Shown: piece after piece, positions 35,430-49,674 of the stretch
Position numbering within the stretch: position 1 is the stretch's first letter
How the letters are laid out: each line of letters starts with the position of its first letter
NCBI GenBank assembly: GCA_037074615.1
Contig: CM073562.1
Span: forward strand, 13,253,001 to 13,317,000
Origin: Leucaena leucocephala
Taxonomy: Eukaryota > Streptophyta > Magnoliopsida > Fabales > Fabaceae
Length of the DNA: 64,000 nucleotides
Direction: 5' to 3'
Notes under the pieces: generated by a model
What the model was told of the DNA's origin: nothing
Database searches by the model: none
The model's input: the letters and a program-made list of their open reading frames with translations, nothing else
Made by a program: the position numbers and the translations under genes

Positions 35430-38018
35430 AGAAAGTATATGGGCTTTCTGAAAATCATAGGAAAAAACTAAAGAGACTTTCCATTACATTATTAATATAG
35501 TTAAATCTAAATTATATGCATGGAAGGTAGTATTTTAACAATTGTAAAGTGAATTACCCTAGCTAATTCTTTTTTAAGTACAATTCTACTGTATCCTATG
35601 CAAGTATCTAAATTGCTTGAAAGGTTATGTCATAAAGTTGAAATATTACAAAGGAATTTTATCTGAGGGCATAGTGAGAATGTGCATAGTTATTATCCTA
35701 TTAGGTGAGACCAAATTGTCTAATCTAAAGACTATGGGGGACTTGGCTTTAAAAGAACAAGCCTTGTTAACAAAGTGTGCGGGGTAAAGATAGCTTGGGA
35801 ACTGGTTCAAGGTTTTAAAGGTCTATGAGCTGATGTGTTATTGCACAAATATATCTTGTGTAATGAGGAGAATATGTTGGAAGTTATGAAAGGAGATTAT
35901 GCATTTTAGAAATGTATTTCATAATAAGGGATTATGGAGAGAGGCATGAGGTAGCATATTAAGGATAGTCAAAAGATAATTTCCTTAATGACAATTGGTT
36001 GTTTCATGATAAAAGTATTAAGAAATTTTGTATACGACCTATTACTACATAGGAGAATAATAGTACAATTAGTGAATGGGTAGTTGATGGATCTAGGGAT
36101 TTCACGAGGATGGCTGATTTGATACCAAGTCATGTTTTCTATAAGTTACTAACCATTCTACCACCAAGGTAGGATGCTAATGCTGATATACTTGCAAGAA
36201 ATGCAACTAATGATGGAAGATTTATAGTAAAGAGTGCTTATTACATGCTAAATAATTCTCTAGAAGGTTATTTAAATGCAACGTTTAAGTAGGGCTGTGC
36301 ATAAAGCCCGCGGTCCGCTATGCCCTGTCCAACCCGATAAATATAGGGTAAGGCTGGGCACCGGGTTGCAAAATACAGCCCATGCATTTTTCGGGCTGGG
36401 CACCGGGCATAGGGGCTGCCCTACCTTGCCCATGAGCACCCCTTCTTTTATTTTTTTTTTATTTTTTTCTCTATCTTAAAAGGGAGAATATGATAGTTAC
36501 TAGTGAATATAAGGTAATTTTAGAAATATAAGTAGTTAAATATGTAAGTTGTTTCTTTTAATATTTATAACTATACTAATTTTTTCTTCTTTTTTTTAAC
36601 TTTGTCAATTATCATATGATTATATTATAAATTATAATTATTTATTTTATTTTTTTAGATGTTTTATCTTTGTCAATATTGAGGAGATTTATATAAAGTT
36701 ATAATTATAAACTACTGAGATTTCAACGCTTATTTTTTATATGCAATGGATCTCAAGATTTTAATTATTATCTTTGTTCTCTTATTCTTAGTGGATTATA
36801 GATATTATTTAACTCTTGAAGACACATGAATATGATATTATTTTAGAAGTTCGTAATTACATATTTTTTTTCACAATATGAGCATGACATCACGACTTGG
36901 GCATGCCCAGCCCGCTCATGCCCAACTCAAAATTGTTAGGGGCTTTTACCGGGTAGGGCTGGGCATCGGGCTGCAAAATGCAACCCATGCATTTGCCCAT
37001 GCACACCCCTACGTTTAAGGATAGAAATGTGCAAAGAGTATTAGGATATTTATGTAAATTGTATTTAATAATCGGTTACCCACAAATGCTTGGAGAAACA
37101 GCTAGTCAGCCACATCAGCTTTGTGTAATCATTGCAATCAAGGTGTTGAAGATACACTTCATATTCTAAGGGATTGTGAGGATGCTAGGAAGCTATAGTG
37201 TCAGTGTATTAATCCCACTCATTATAGTCAGTTCTTCTCAGCAAATTTGAGGAATTGGTTTACTATGAATATCAGGAATAATATATGTTTATTAGATTTT
37301 GAGAATTGGATGCTGATATGGGGTGTTGGAATTTGATAGTTATGAAAATGGAGGAATAAATCAATATTTAAACCAAATTTTTTAAAGCCTCAATAGCCAT
37401 TGGTAATATTGAAACGAATATGGGAAAGTTTTGTATGCAAGCAGGAACAATTTACACAAAATGTGGGTAATTCATCTGTGAACAGCTGGAAAGTGTCACC
37501 AAGAGGATATTTTAAAGTAAATGTTGATGGAGCTCTTGCAAAATCTCAAAGTAAGGTTGGTTGTGGAGGAGTTATTTGGGATTATATGGGAAATTTGATT
37601 GCAGGATTTACGTATCATATTGAGCCTTATAGTATTTTAGATACTGAACAACGGGCAATCTTCAAATACCTATCATTGGCATGGGACATTGGCCTTAAAA
37701 AAATCATATTTGAGTCATATGCTAAGAATATTGTTGATGCTATTTTGAAAATGGATAATAATCATGTTTGCAGCCTTCTAATGGTGTAGATCCACCCTTC
37801 TTAAAGTGTGCATAGGATGTTCAGATTATATACATTATAAAGAAGATTAATCAAGTTGATGATATTTTGGCTAAACAAGGAGTATCCATGACATCCTTTT
37901 TAGGAGCTTATCCCCCTTATTTGGAGGATTTAGTGATTAGAGAGAGTTTAGGAATTGTTTTCCTTTAGTTAATATTTATATGTAATTTAGGTATATCCTT
38001 AATTTGTATAAAAAAAAT
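35430..38018 (+). mobile_element. 5'-truncated, decayed L1-type LINE
   Basis: Pieces of a plant L1 polyprotein lie in order with many stops. RT C-terminal segments come first (PMQVSKL near 35595 and GGLGFKRTSLVNK near 35735-35775), then zinc-knuckle (zf-RVT) remnants to ~37300. The RNase H domain is at ~37490-37790: YFKVNVDGALAKSQSKVGCG, then GVIWD, DTEQRAIFKYLSLAW and IIFES. A tail with DILAKQGVSM and AYPPYLEDL ends near 37965, followed by a short A-run at ~38011-38018. The catalytic DGA remains in the RNase H piece, but the element is dead. A hAT-type MITE is inserted at 36290-37011. No target duplication for the LINE was found. Confidence 0.8.
36290..37011. mobile_element. hAT-type MITE nested in the LINE
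   Basis: The 722-bp non-coding element starts TAGGGCTGTGCA and ends TGCACACCCCTA, near-perfect inverted repeats. An exact 8-bp duplication CGTTTAAG flanks it (36282-36289 and 37012-37019), diagnostic of hAT insertion. Both ends are GC-rich with repeated GGGC and GCCCAT words, and the middle is AT-rich. A second copy lies at 58243-58974 in the opposite orientation. Confidence 0.9.
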
Positions 38019-38106
38019 ACTTGATGACTTAGAAAATAAGGAAAGCAAGTAGAAACTTTTTCCCCTTTGGTCCTCATCTTTTTTTATTTGAATACACAAG
38101 GTTATA

Positions 38107-38393
38107 CTCTTTGGTCCATTTTATAAGAAGTTTTCTAGAAGATATTTTTAGTTTTTTATTTTTTGTATAAGATGTTTTAATAGTTTCAACGAGTATTAAA
38201 TATTTTTTCCCTATATGCCCATATTTAATGTTAGTGAAAGAAGGTAAAAATTAATATGATATTAGACTTTAGTGTAGTTAATGAGAATAATAAAGGAAAT
38301 CACTTGAATTTTAGAACATATTTAATATTTTTAATTATTTTTATTGCTACATGCTAATTAGTTAAAACGGTCTTTAAAATGGACTGGAGGGAG
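38107..38393. mobile_element. Stowaway MITE
   Basis: The 287-bp AT-rich element is flanked by TA (38105-38106 and 38394-38395). Its ends are CTCTTTGGTCCATTTTA and, reverse-complemented, CTCCCTCCAGTCCATTTTA, a typical Stowaway terminal inverted repeat. It has no coding capacity. Confidence 0.85.
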
Positions 38394-38863
38394 TAGTACA
38401 AAAGCCATATAAAAAAAGGGACAAAATAGACTAACCCGGAGAACTATGCACCTCATATTTAAATATGCATGCCTACAATCAATGAAGAATTTACGTGAGA
38501 TGACCTCTTCAGCCTTGAGTAGTTGTTTTTGCTTCTCTGTTTTCCCCCCTAACATCCATTGAATTCCACTTTTAAATATGTGTGTGTGGTTGTGTGCATG
38601 TATACTACCCTTTATGAGCATTTTCATAGCGTGATCACGCCACAGCCATGTGCATGCCAACCTACTTTACAGGTAGAAGCATTTGGGAGTTTAGTGTTCA
38701 CCAACTTTAGGTCCACTTTCTACTTCCTTTAAGCAGAAGGGCATGTGCCTGTAATATGGTGGCACATTTGTCCCTTAACAATTATCCTATACATGTGACT
38801 CAAAATATCTATCATCTCTGTCCCTCTGAAAAAGCCATGACTCCCTCTTCATGTAGTAGATTT

Positions 38864-39200
38864 TAGCATCCAAGGGAGGTACAAACTCACGTGAAGGAAT
38901 GAAACCTCAAATCAAACATTTATACACATGAAAAGGCGACCCAATGCCCAAACTTCCCACCCAAATGGTTTTTGAGGAGGGAGATATATACAGCCTTATC
39001 GCCCTAGAACGGATAAACTATTTTCAAAATTTAGCATCCATGGAGGGCACAAAGTCACACGGAGGAATGAGGTCATGAATCAAACATATATACACCTGGA
39101 AGGATTGATGGTCCGGTGCACAAACCTCCCACCAACAGACTTATGGAAAGGCAGGCACCAACGTAACCAATCTTACCAGATACACGAAGGGACTATTTTT
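38864..39200. repeat. ~168-bp tandem duplication
   Basis: Two diverged copies of a unit beginning TAGCATCCA start at 38864 and 39032. Shared blocks include GGAATGA, AATCAAACAT, ATACAC and CCCACC. The duplication lies about 0.5 kb past the 3' end of the PERK gene. Its nature is unknown. Confidence 0.65.
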
Positions 39201-39685
39201 AAAATTTGAACCCCAAATTTCCAGATCACATAATAAAAAATTACCAGGAGCATTTGCAGGAAATTAATTCTGCTACAAAGCTATTTTCAAATTCTGTCAC
39301 TTTTGAGGATGGAACGAAGATGCAACTTGTTTCTGGCCAGAGGTGAAATCAATGTTTTTCTTACAAATGAAAAGGGGAAACGATGTTACAGTTTGTTTGA
39401 GAATGACAAGATCTAGGAAACTTGCTCCATATGACAAGTTTAAAATCAACGGGCTAACCACAACCCTACCCACAATTCCAACAACCAGCAAAATGACAGA
39501 TGAACAGCAACCAGCCAAAAAAAACAAATGAAAGAATGGAACCTGTGATTTTGTTTTTATAATTAAAACCCTTGTAGATACAATTTAAAAAAAAATAACA
39601 AGTTAACTCACTCAGAAATGTCAGTCAAAGCAACCAAAGTGAGACTGACAGGTATAGATTTATACAAGTTAGATGGAATAACTTG

Positions 39686-42600
39686 TTATGAACTTCCACT
39701 GAAACCTTGGCTGTTCTTCATCTTTCTCATTTCCATTTCCCTTGTGGTCTGGCGACTCTGGCCTTCACTGCTTGATCCCGAAGGGTACAAGCCATACTCA
39801 CTCGTTGGTGGTCCGCTGTATTCGCTACTGGCACCATACTCATTCGTTCCTCCTCCAAATGCCATTTTTCTGAACTTTTTCATATCCTCCCTGTATTGAA
39901 CTGTGTCATAATCTGAACTTCCATTAGAACTGTAGACAGAGCTATGGCCGGGCTTAATTCCTTCATTAAGGTCTGCTAGAGACACATCTCCTTCTAGAGC
40001 ACGAACAACCTGTGATATTTTCGTGTTAATACCCAAGAAGCATTCTTACATGTAACACACAGTAATATGAACAAATGTTAGAGTTTGAAGGTAGGATGAT
40101 AGATGACAAATTACTGCCTAAAGAAAAACACAGCTTGCTTTCCCCCTCAAAGTTTCACTATATATATATATATATATCGAAAATTGGATTGGCATACGAA
40201 ACATGAAAAAGGACCCAAAAAAAAACTTGGTCAAATTACCTGGCTCATCCTTGGCCTGCGTTTTGCTGAATGCCGTATGCAAGCTGCAGCGCAAGCCACC
40301 ATACGAGCCATCTCATTGGGGTCATATTCATGTTGGAGTCTTGGATCAACCACTGAATCAAAATTTTCATCTTCCAATGCACGAGTGAGCGTAGGCCTTG
40401 CCTGCATGACAAAGATACAGTTTAAGGATACTCTATGGACGCCCTCAGATAAAGAAAAGAACAGGAAAAAACCTTTCTTGTTGCCTATGAGTTTATGATT
40501 GCAAATTTAAATTTAGGCCCAGAAAATAGAAGCTGTACTCTAGCTTACCCAGTCTACCAAACTATCCTCCATAAACGTATGATTTGAATCAACTGGTCGG
40601 CGTCCGGTAATTAATTCCAGAAGCATGACTCCAAAGGAGAAAACATCTGATTTGTCAGTGAGTTTCCCACTAGAAGCATATTCTGGAGCCAGGTAACTGC
40701 AAGCAGCAATTAATGTGAGCTTGAAACAATGCCAAACAACAGGTACAAGCAAACAGCAACTTTATCTCTTTTTCCCATTTTGAGGTTCTTGGGAAGATAG
40801 AAAGAAGTTGTCTTACCCAAATGTCCCCATCACCCGAGTGGAAACATGAGTATTAACATCAGATGTAAACTTTGCAAGTCCAAAATCTGCCACCTACCGA
40901 TGTAAAACAACATGCCACAGTAGAACACATAAGCCCCAGTGATGAAATATAGGATGCTAACAAGAAAAATGACACACATACCTTTGCTTCAAACTTAAAA
41001 TCCAGGAGTATGTTAGCGGCTTTGATATCACGGTGGATGATCTTAGGATGACCTGTACACACAGATATTGCAATTAACATTAAAATTGAGATGATTCAGT
41101 TTCTGCTGATGAAATTAAAGTCAAATGCATAGCACATACAGTCCTCGTGAAGATACGCTAATCCTTTTGCTGATCCTAAAGCAATTTTTAGTCTTGTGGG
41201 CCAGTCCATGGTAGGCCTTCCTTTTCCTGCAGTTCAAACACCCATCAGATACCTGTTGCTAAGTCACTATGCCACAAAACAGAAGCACTTGCAGCTCAAT
41301 TTTAGTCTAAAACTGGTTTTTCCCACAGAAAGGGAAATGAGATGTACCATGCAAGTGAAACTCCAATGTATTGTTGGGAACAAATTCATAAACAAGCAAC
41401 CTCTGTGTCCCAGTAATGCAGTATCCAACCAAAGAAACAAGATGTTTGTGATGAACCCGACTAATGATCTCAACTTCAGCTTGAAACTCACGCTCCCCCT
41501 GCCCACTTCCAGCCTTAAGCTGCTTCACAGCCACTTCCTTTCCATTCGGAAGAATGCCTCTGTGCACATAACCAAATCCACCTTGTCCAAGGAGGTTGGC
41601 ATCTGAGAAGCCATCCGTTGCCCGGGCCAGCTCCTCATATGTAAATGTACTCTTTGAGAAACCCAGTGCAAAGCCTGGAGATGGCGGGGGAAGAATGGTT
41701 TCACCGCCTGAATAGTTAGAGCCAGACCCACCACTGCTGCTTATGAAAGGTGGTGGTGGCGGTGGAGGTTGAGGACCATAAACAGGTAAGTGGGCAGGCC
41801 TTGATGCAACTGGTGGCGGTGGGGGCGATGGCTTTGGCATTACAGATACTACATGATCTGAAGGAGGGGGAGCATTGTGTTGCCATTGACGCTGTGGGCC
41901 ACCATATGGATCAACTGGCAATAGTGAAAAAATTAGTATGAAATCAGTCATGAACATCATCGTCATCTTAGAACATTATCAGGCAAAAACCTAAAGAAAG
42001 CAGGATGAAAACAGAAGCCATTTCATCATAATAACAATTATTTGTTTTCTGATAATAAACCCAACTAAATCAATGCGCACACAAGCATATATAGCTAGCT
42101 TTAGATAGCTCTAAGCTGTATCAGGAATAAGTACGAACTGAAACTTTAATCTTGAAACTTGAAAGTTCGATGATCCGAACCCGTCGAAGTGTTAAAATCT
42201 ACGGATGGATTAGAGGACAAAAGATTCAATTTAAATCCTCTGACCCTGAATGTTAATTTTATGGGGTATCATCAGATCCCACAAGAGAAAAACAGCGCGA
42301 AAGTCAGCTTTGAACTGGCCAAAGCGCGTGACTACAAAGAAATAGCTGTAGCCGAGGAATTCTAATTCCTGCCTAGAACTGAATCAGGAAGAAAATGGAT
42401 TCAATTATATATATTATATATAATTAACGAAAAGGTCTCACCTTTGGGGCCCTGAGGCGGTAAGGGAGGCGGCACATAGTATTCCTCATCACGTCTTCTC
42501 TTTTTCTTCCTACAGCAAATGCAGAGAATACTCAGCACAAGAAGAACCGCCACAGCCCCAACGGCAATGGCGACAACAACCCCAGTCGATATATTACTCG

Positions 42601-43021
42601 ATGAGGACGATGACGAAGATGGAGACGGCGATGATTTTGACGACGGTGGCGGCGGACTTCGATTTGGAGTCGAAGGCGAAGTTGAGCTCGACGGAGGAGT
42701 CGGCGAGCTGCGACTCGGAGGACTCGGCGGAGTATTGGTACTGGACGGTGGAGGAGGCGACGCTGAAGATTCCGGTGGTGTTGAGGTTGATGGCGGGGAT
42801 GGAGGGGAAGTAGAAGGAGGGCTCAGAGAAGGTGTAGCTGGGGCTGGAGGAGGAGCCGAAGGAGTCGCCGGCGGTGAAGCAGAGGGTGTAGCTGGCGGCG
42901 GTGAGGCCGGGGTGGACGGTGGAGGAGCAGAAGGGCTGGGCGGAGGAGAAGTATTGTTGGTCGCCGGAGCAGGCGGCGACGTGGGTGCTGGAGCAGCTCC
43001 GGGGGATGGCGTCGCTGACAT
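39686..43021 (-). CDS. Proline-rich extensin-like receptor kinase (PERK)
   Basis: Eight minus-strand exons (43021-42442, 41914-41348, 41226-41140, 41052-40982, 40893-40817, 40696-40549, 40401-40240 and 40009-39686) join to 671 residues. Residues ~1-147 are an extracellular Pro/Ser/Thr-rich extensin-like region. A membrane helix spans ~148-170 (VVVAIAVGAVAVLLVLSILC), followed by a basic stop-transfer sequence. A Ser/Thr kinase follows: GQGGFGYV P-loop at 303, VAVK Lys324, HRD 418-420, DFG 438-440 and the APE-like LAPEYASSGKLTDKSDVFSF. The C-terminus is Ser/Gly-rich and ends FSGSS. PERKs sense the cell wall at the plasma membrane. The subgroup looks like PERK4-7, but the exact orthologue is not claimed. 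The start MSATPSPG was chosen because PERKs begin this way; an ATG 24 bases upstream is also in frame. Confidence 0.92.
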
Positions 43022-46000
43022 TGCACAATAAGAATCCGAAATCAAAAAAATGAAAATTTAAGCCGCGATTACTGGCTGAAGCTGCGTCTCTTTCACCCTA
43101 TGAGAAGCTGAAACCTTGAGAGAGAGGGGGAGGGGAGAAATGAAATTGGAGACTGAGAGAAAAGGGAGGTAGCGCCAGAAAGAGAGCGTTTCACCCCTTT
43201 CAAGCATTTTCTTTTCTTTTCTTTTTTTGTTTTCTGTTTTTTTAATTATCCGGAGATGAGATGAGTGACATGGGACCCACGCGAAGGCAAGCCGCGTTTC
43301 ATACGCTGTTACCGTGGTCGTTTTGGATTCGTTCATTCCGTTTGTCTGTTTGGTCCTTGGTCTATATCGACGTTCCTTTTATTTTAAACACTTTTTAGTT
43401 TTTTCTTTTATTTTTTCATTATGTATTTTTTATTCTCACCTACTTTAACAATTCTTTTGTTCCAACCAGACTCAACAAAAGAAAATAGAGTATTTTTTTT
43501 TGAAGAGAAATAGTTCCTAATTTCATAATTTTAATAATTAATAAATTTAAGAAAAATTATATATAATCTTTATCAATAAAAAAATTAGATGGGCTAAATT
43601 TCAAAAACTTATTAAATTATACCTCAAAATTAAAAAATATGTTTATATTTAGTCTCATAATATTTTAAATATAATATTAATTTTAATAGGAAGATATATC
43701 TAATGAACAAAAAAAATATTTATAGATTATTTAAACGATCAAAATTTTTATTTATAAATTTTTCAAATCCTCTCATTCAAAACTGATATTTGAATATATT
43801 TCATTATGAATCATGAATTTCACTCTTACCATTCATATCAATATTTATTAGCAATATAATTTACATTTTTTAGATAAATGGAATTTATCACTTATCACTT
43901 AATAAATGAAATCATTTGATGGAAAGTGAATATTTGATTTCATACATGTCAATGATATCATGAAGGTTTTTCAAGGGAGAAAATTCGTAAAGTGCAAATT
44001 AAACAATATGATCCGGTTAGTCTTAAAAAGGCATTCAAGCCCTCCCATTTTGAACATTTTTTTCTTTTATAAAACCAATAGAATAGTTAAGTAATATTAA
44101 AAATGGACCCATTCAAGAATAAATCATGAATTATTCCTTTTATTTTAATTTAATGATTTTGTTGCTTCAAAGAATATTAAATTTTGAAGATAATTACTAT
44201 ATTGATAATTGGTGCAGAATTGCCTTAATAATGAAAGTGACAATGTAATTAATGAATTTATTTTGGTTAATGAAAATGGAAAAATTTGAAACCTAATGAA
44301 ATTGGTATTCTTCAAATCAATTAGGAAAGTGATCTTGTCAATACAGTTGGATATTCCACCGTTGAGCATTTTTATAACTTTGAAAACGAAAGTGTTTAAT
44401 TATTATTAAAATATTTTTTTATGATTAAAAATATAAGTCAAGTCCACGTAGGATGTTTTACAGCATGTGCCATGGTAGAAAATTGGTGCACAAGAACATG
44501 CTCAATGCCTCTTCCTTCTACAATTTGTGAAGAAAAAAGGAAATGTAAAATACTGAAAATAAATAAAGATTTTTAAATTAAACTTCATAAAATTGTAGGA
44601 TATTCATTTTTAGTTTTCTTTTACTCTATGGGAAATATAACTCATAACCTTCATTTTTTAAGGGGTGGAATACATTTGTGTTTATACTTTTATGATTACT
44701 GATTACATTTTTTAAAGTAATAATATGATTTTTTTAATATTGTCATAATATTTTAAATTTATTAGGGTTATCTAATACCCAATATCTTAATTTTATTTAT
44801 TATATACGTCCAATATCCTAATCTTTTTTGTGATATAATTTTACCTATAATCTTTTTAATTTAATGTAATTTCACTAATAATATTTTTTTAATTTAGTAC
44901 AATTTTACACATAATTTTATTTTTTAAGTATTAAAAATTATACCAAATTAAAAAGATTATGAATAAAATTGTACCACAAATAAAATTAAAATACTAGATG
45001 TATATGAGAAATAACATGAAGATATTGGGTATTGTATAACCCAATTTACTATCATTGCTAAAGACACAATAATAAAATTTGGGGTGTTAGAACTAAAATT
45101 TTAAAAACTAAAAAGCAATAATGTAAAACAGAATCTATTGAAAATTTACTTTTATAGGATTTTATTATTTTTAAAGTAAGTTTTAGCTGTTATTTTTTTT
45201 ACTGGAATTTTCTAATGAATACGTAATTAACTAGTAAACTAATTAAGTTACCAGAATGACAACAAAAATGTTGATTCCTTAAATATACAGAGAAAGCAAC
45301 TATATTTTTACTCTAAAATTGATATGTTGTTCAACTTACCGATCATTTGGAATCAAATGATTACTCTATATATATATATAGATATAATATAGATAATTTA
45401 AAAAAATTATTCTTTTGTTTAAAAAATAAAATAGACGAGAGTTTTATATTTAAAATTAAAATAAATTATTTAATTAGTTTATATATTTAATAGCAAGAGA
45501 GTATAAGTTATAAAAATAATTATAAATGATATGGTATTCTCTCATGTCATTAATATATAAATTAATTAAATTTAATAAAATAAATAAAATAAATTAATTA
45601 ATTATAAATAATATAATAATTAATTAATTTTAGTAGATTAAAAAATATATAATATAAATTTATTTTAAAAAATTTAAATTTAATTATAATTAATTAATTG
45701 TTTTAAATTAACAAACTATTTCCGATAAGTAATATTTCGTACATAAAAGGGATAAATGTTTGTGGGCACTTGAATATGAGTAAATTGAATTTGCAAGAAG
45801 AGCAGGCGTATCTGCTATTTGAATCGTAGATCTCTCAAATTGAGAGGCCAGAACCACAAGTCAAGGAAAGAAAATCTTGGAGGATGGAAGTTAGTGGCGG
45901 AGTCCCGAAATAAAAGCCGGAAAAACCACATGTGACCGCACATACAAGGGATACACAGTCATTGTTGCAAAATAGTGTTTCTATACTTACCTTCACGACC

Positions 46001-47202
46001 TAGATCAGACTGCCTAGTCGGTGATTTGGTCATTTTGCCAGTCTAATCAATCACCTGAATCCAAAGAATAGGCGACATGGGATCAACCAAGCCAATCTGG
46101 CTGATTAGACGGATCAATCCAGCTGGGTTTTACGTAATTGTCTTTCCTCTTTTTAGATAGAAAGCATTTAATTCCGAGTTAAAAAGAATAAAAATAGCAA
46201 TTCATTCAATTTGCATTTTAGTAATTTTATTTTATTAAATTACATATAATCTAAAATATTTTAATTATTTGTGTATTAATAATATATAAATAATATTATA
46301 TATTTCAATTATAACTAATTTGATTTTAATTAGATCTCGAATCACTTATTCTTAAATTATTACTTCAACTGAGTTAATAATCAATCCAACTTTCAGGAAC
46401 CTATATTCTTGTTCAGATCTATTTATAATAACCACATTCACACAAGCCCATATAAAATTTTTCTTATATATATTTTTTTATTCTATTTATAAATTATTTT
46501 TAACATATTAAAAAAATTAAATCTAATTAATTATGACATAAAATTTAATAATTTTATAACTTTATTTCTATTTAATATACATTATATCTCATAAAAATAA
46601 ATTTAACATAATAAAAAATAAAATAATATATTTATATAAAAAATTATTTTATAAATAGGACTAAAATAAATTTATTTTTCTGTCTTTAACAGAATCAAAG
46701 AAGTATATGCCTTATAAACCGTAACATTACTATTGAAAAAGGTTAAATTTTCAAAGGACAAACATTGCAATTACCTGAAAATGTGAATAAATGGAATCGG
46801 GTTGGGTAGGGGTTATCTAGTTCACTGCCAGAAGGCAAAGGAAGAAAATAGTGAATGTGAAAGCTAGTTGGGCGATCCCATTTATTTAGTAATTTCATGC
46901 TGTCCCCAGTAAGTTCAATTTCAATCCTTTTCATTGAGTCAAACCTTAGGTAACCCGTTATTAATATTTAATTATTTATATATAATAAAAAACAAAAAAG
47001 AAAGAAAGAAACATTTTATAATATATGCAGTGGGTGTTACTCAAAGTAAGAGCCAAATTAAGCCAGCTGGTTGCCGATAAGGTAAGCCAATGCACTTCAT
47101 GACGTGGACATTCCTCCTCAAAATTATATTTATAAAAAAATATGCCGAGTTGTAATTTATTATATATTATCAGGAATTAAAAGCCAACTCGCACTGATAC
47201 GT

Positions 47203-47227
47203 TATTATTATTATTATTATTATTATT
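47203..47227. repeat. (ATT)n microsatellite
   Basis: About eight uninterrupted ATT units in the intergenic desert. Confidence 0.9.
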
Positions 47228-49674
47228 GATTTTCCATTATTCCTTAGGATTATATAAGAACATGTTTCTGTTCTGCAGATTTTCTGGTATTTCAACGAAC
47301 TTCACAATATTTTTTGTGTTTAACCACCACTTGGCATTTGCTGATTCTTCCCTCTGAGAAGGTTCTCTTTTGTTTATGCTTCTCCATTGCTCTGGAATTT
47401 GAGAATAAAGGAGAGTCCCAAGAATATCATAACGCATATATAAGCTGATACCCTTTTCTAATTAAATAATTGCACACCAAATAGAATCAAGGTACGGAAA
47501 ATTGAACCAGGTCGTTATTTGGTTTGATAATTAATAGTCTAAGTGTAGTTAAATTATAATTAAAATATTTATATATAATATCGAGAAGAGTAATATTTTT
47601 TTCAATCATTAATATAAAAATTAATTAAAAGATTAAATTTAATCTTAAATATAAGAATTCAATTTATTTTATCTTTAAGTGTTATAATTTTTTTTAAATT
47701 ATTCTTATTAATTGAACACGTTAAAGGGTTTATATTTAAAGATAATCATAATAAAAGATGATATTTTAATAAAATTAAATTATATTTATTATAAATAATT
47801 AATATAATTAACCTTCTTAATCTACCCAGATTAATTATCTAACTTTTTTTTATTAAGGACATGAGGTAATATTTAAATAAAAAATATTAATCCATAAGTA
47901 AATAGAAAATCATATATAATATAATAAAATAAGTTTAGTAAAGAATAAATATCATATATTGCGATTTTTTTTCTTTTTTTATTTAAAATTATATCATTTT
48001 AGGTCTAAGAAAGAAAGAAAATATAAAATTTAACTTAATTAATATATTCAAAACTTTTGATTAGATCCGCTAAAAAGCTAATTCACTAATTCCTTGATCT
48101 CATCGATCAATGATTGGATTGAGTTTCAACACCATGCACACATTAAACATGTCGTTTTGAGAATTAAAGTTTGACTTTTCTCAACAACAAAAAAAAAAGA
48201 TTGACTTTAATATTTCAAATTTTGATCAGACATAAGGCATCGTGCATGCTTCTCCTCCTGCCTAAATGGACCATATATGTGGAACTATACATGATCTTTT
48301 TTTCTTTTCTTTTTTTGGGGCCAACGAAATAATACCCCTTCATAGAAGTTTTCAATATAATCCCTTCGTTTAATAAAGTATATTTTTTATATTATTTATT
48401 GAATCTTATTACAAATTTAATTTTGGCGTTCGTAATTATTTCTTAATATAGATGCATCACCTATAAATCAAATTTAATATTTATAAATATTTAATAGGGT
48501 CTTAAATCACTTTATATGAAAGCATAAAAAGACACTTTATAAAAGTAAAAGAATAAAATTAAATCTTATGCAAAGTTAAAGAAGTAAAGGTCTGTCCATA
48601 AAAAATTCAACTTATATGAAAGCGCCATACATTATTATAGACACCTACACTCAAAGTAACAAGACTTCAAAATGATATCACAGATTAAATTCCAAAATAT
48701 GGTTTAAAAAAAATAGAAAAGATACTTATATGCGCTCAGAGTTATACAAATAATATGATAAATTATATAATTATATAAAGCTTTAAATATATAAAATCTT
48801 CATTAATTTTACATTAGTTGCACATAAACTATATAACCTTTAAAAATTTAAATTAATAAACATAATATTTCATATTTTGATTATCAAATTTTTATCGTTA
48901 AAATTATCGTCCAAGTTAACAATTTTTATCATAGAATAATTTTTATATTTTCATTATATACCATCTCATTTAAAAAATGACACTTACTAATTTACATGTA
49001 ATTTTAAATAATTTATATTTTTAATTATATAATACATGATCATATAAATATTTTAAATACTTTTTTAGGTATTTAAAAATACTTTTAAATTGTATGTCAA
49101 GAGTCAAATTTTATTTAAATATTTATATTTTTAAAGTTTTTTTAAAAAAATTAAAATTATATGTCAAGTACTAAATTTTATTTTTTAAATTTAAAATTAT
49201 ATGTAATAAAAAGTACAGAATTTATAACATGATAAGGATGGTTAATTTTAGGTTCTTTAATTTAAACTTTTAAATATTAAAAATATTATGTGTAATTAAC
49301 CTAACGTTTAGAAACATTTTGTGTATTTTAACCTTATATAAATATGATTTCATACTAAGTTTAGCTGTGCCTTTCTAACATTGGATTTGATGCATATCTT
49401 CATATGCGTTATATGAACATTTTGTAAGAATGCAATGAATTGCACTATTTAATTTACAATATAAATAATATGATTTTTTTTTAATTTTGTATATTATTAT
49501 TTTATTTTATTTTATCTAGAATTTGATGCTAAATAAATAAGTAAAAACATTAGGTTGAATGATTATCCATGTCTAGGTAATTGCATAATCTCGAATCAAG
49601 GGACAATCCATGAGTTAAAATTTAAAAATATTTGTTTCAAAGGTATGTTGTGTTATTATCTATGTTTTACCCTC

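Noticed and set aside
42823..43028. Arg-rich and Ser-rich alternative frames in the PERK exon
   Set aside because: They are shifted readings of the Pro/Ser repeat codons and have no support from the kinase gene structure.
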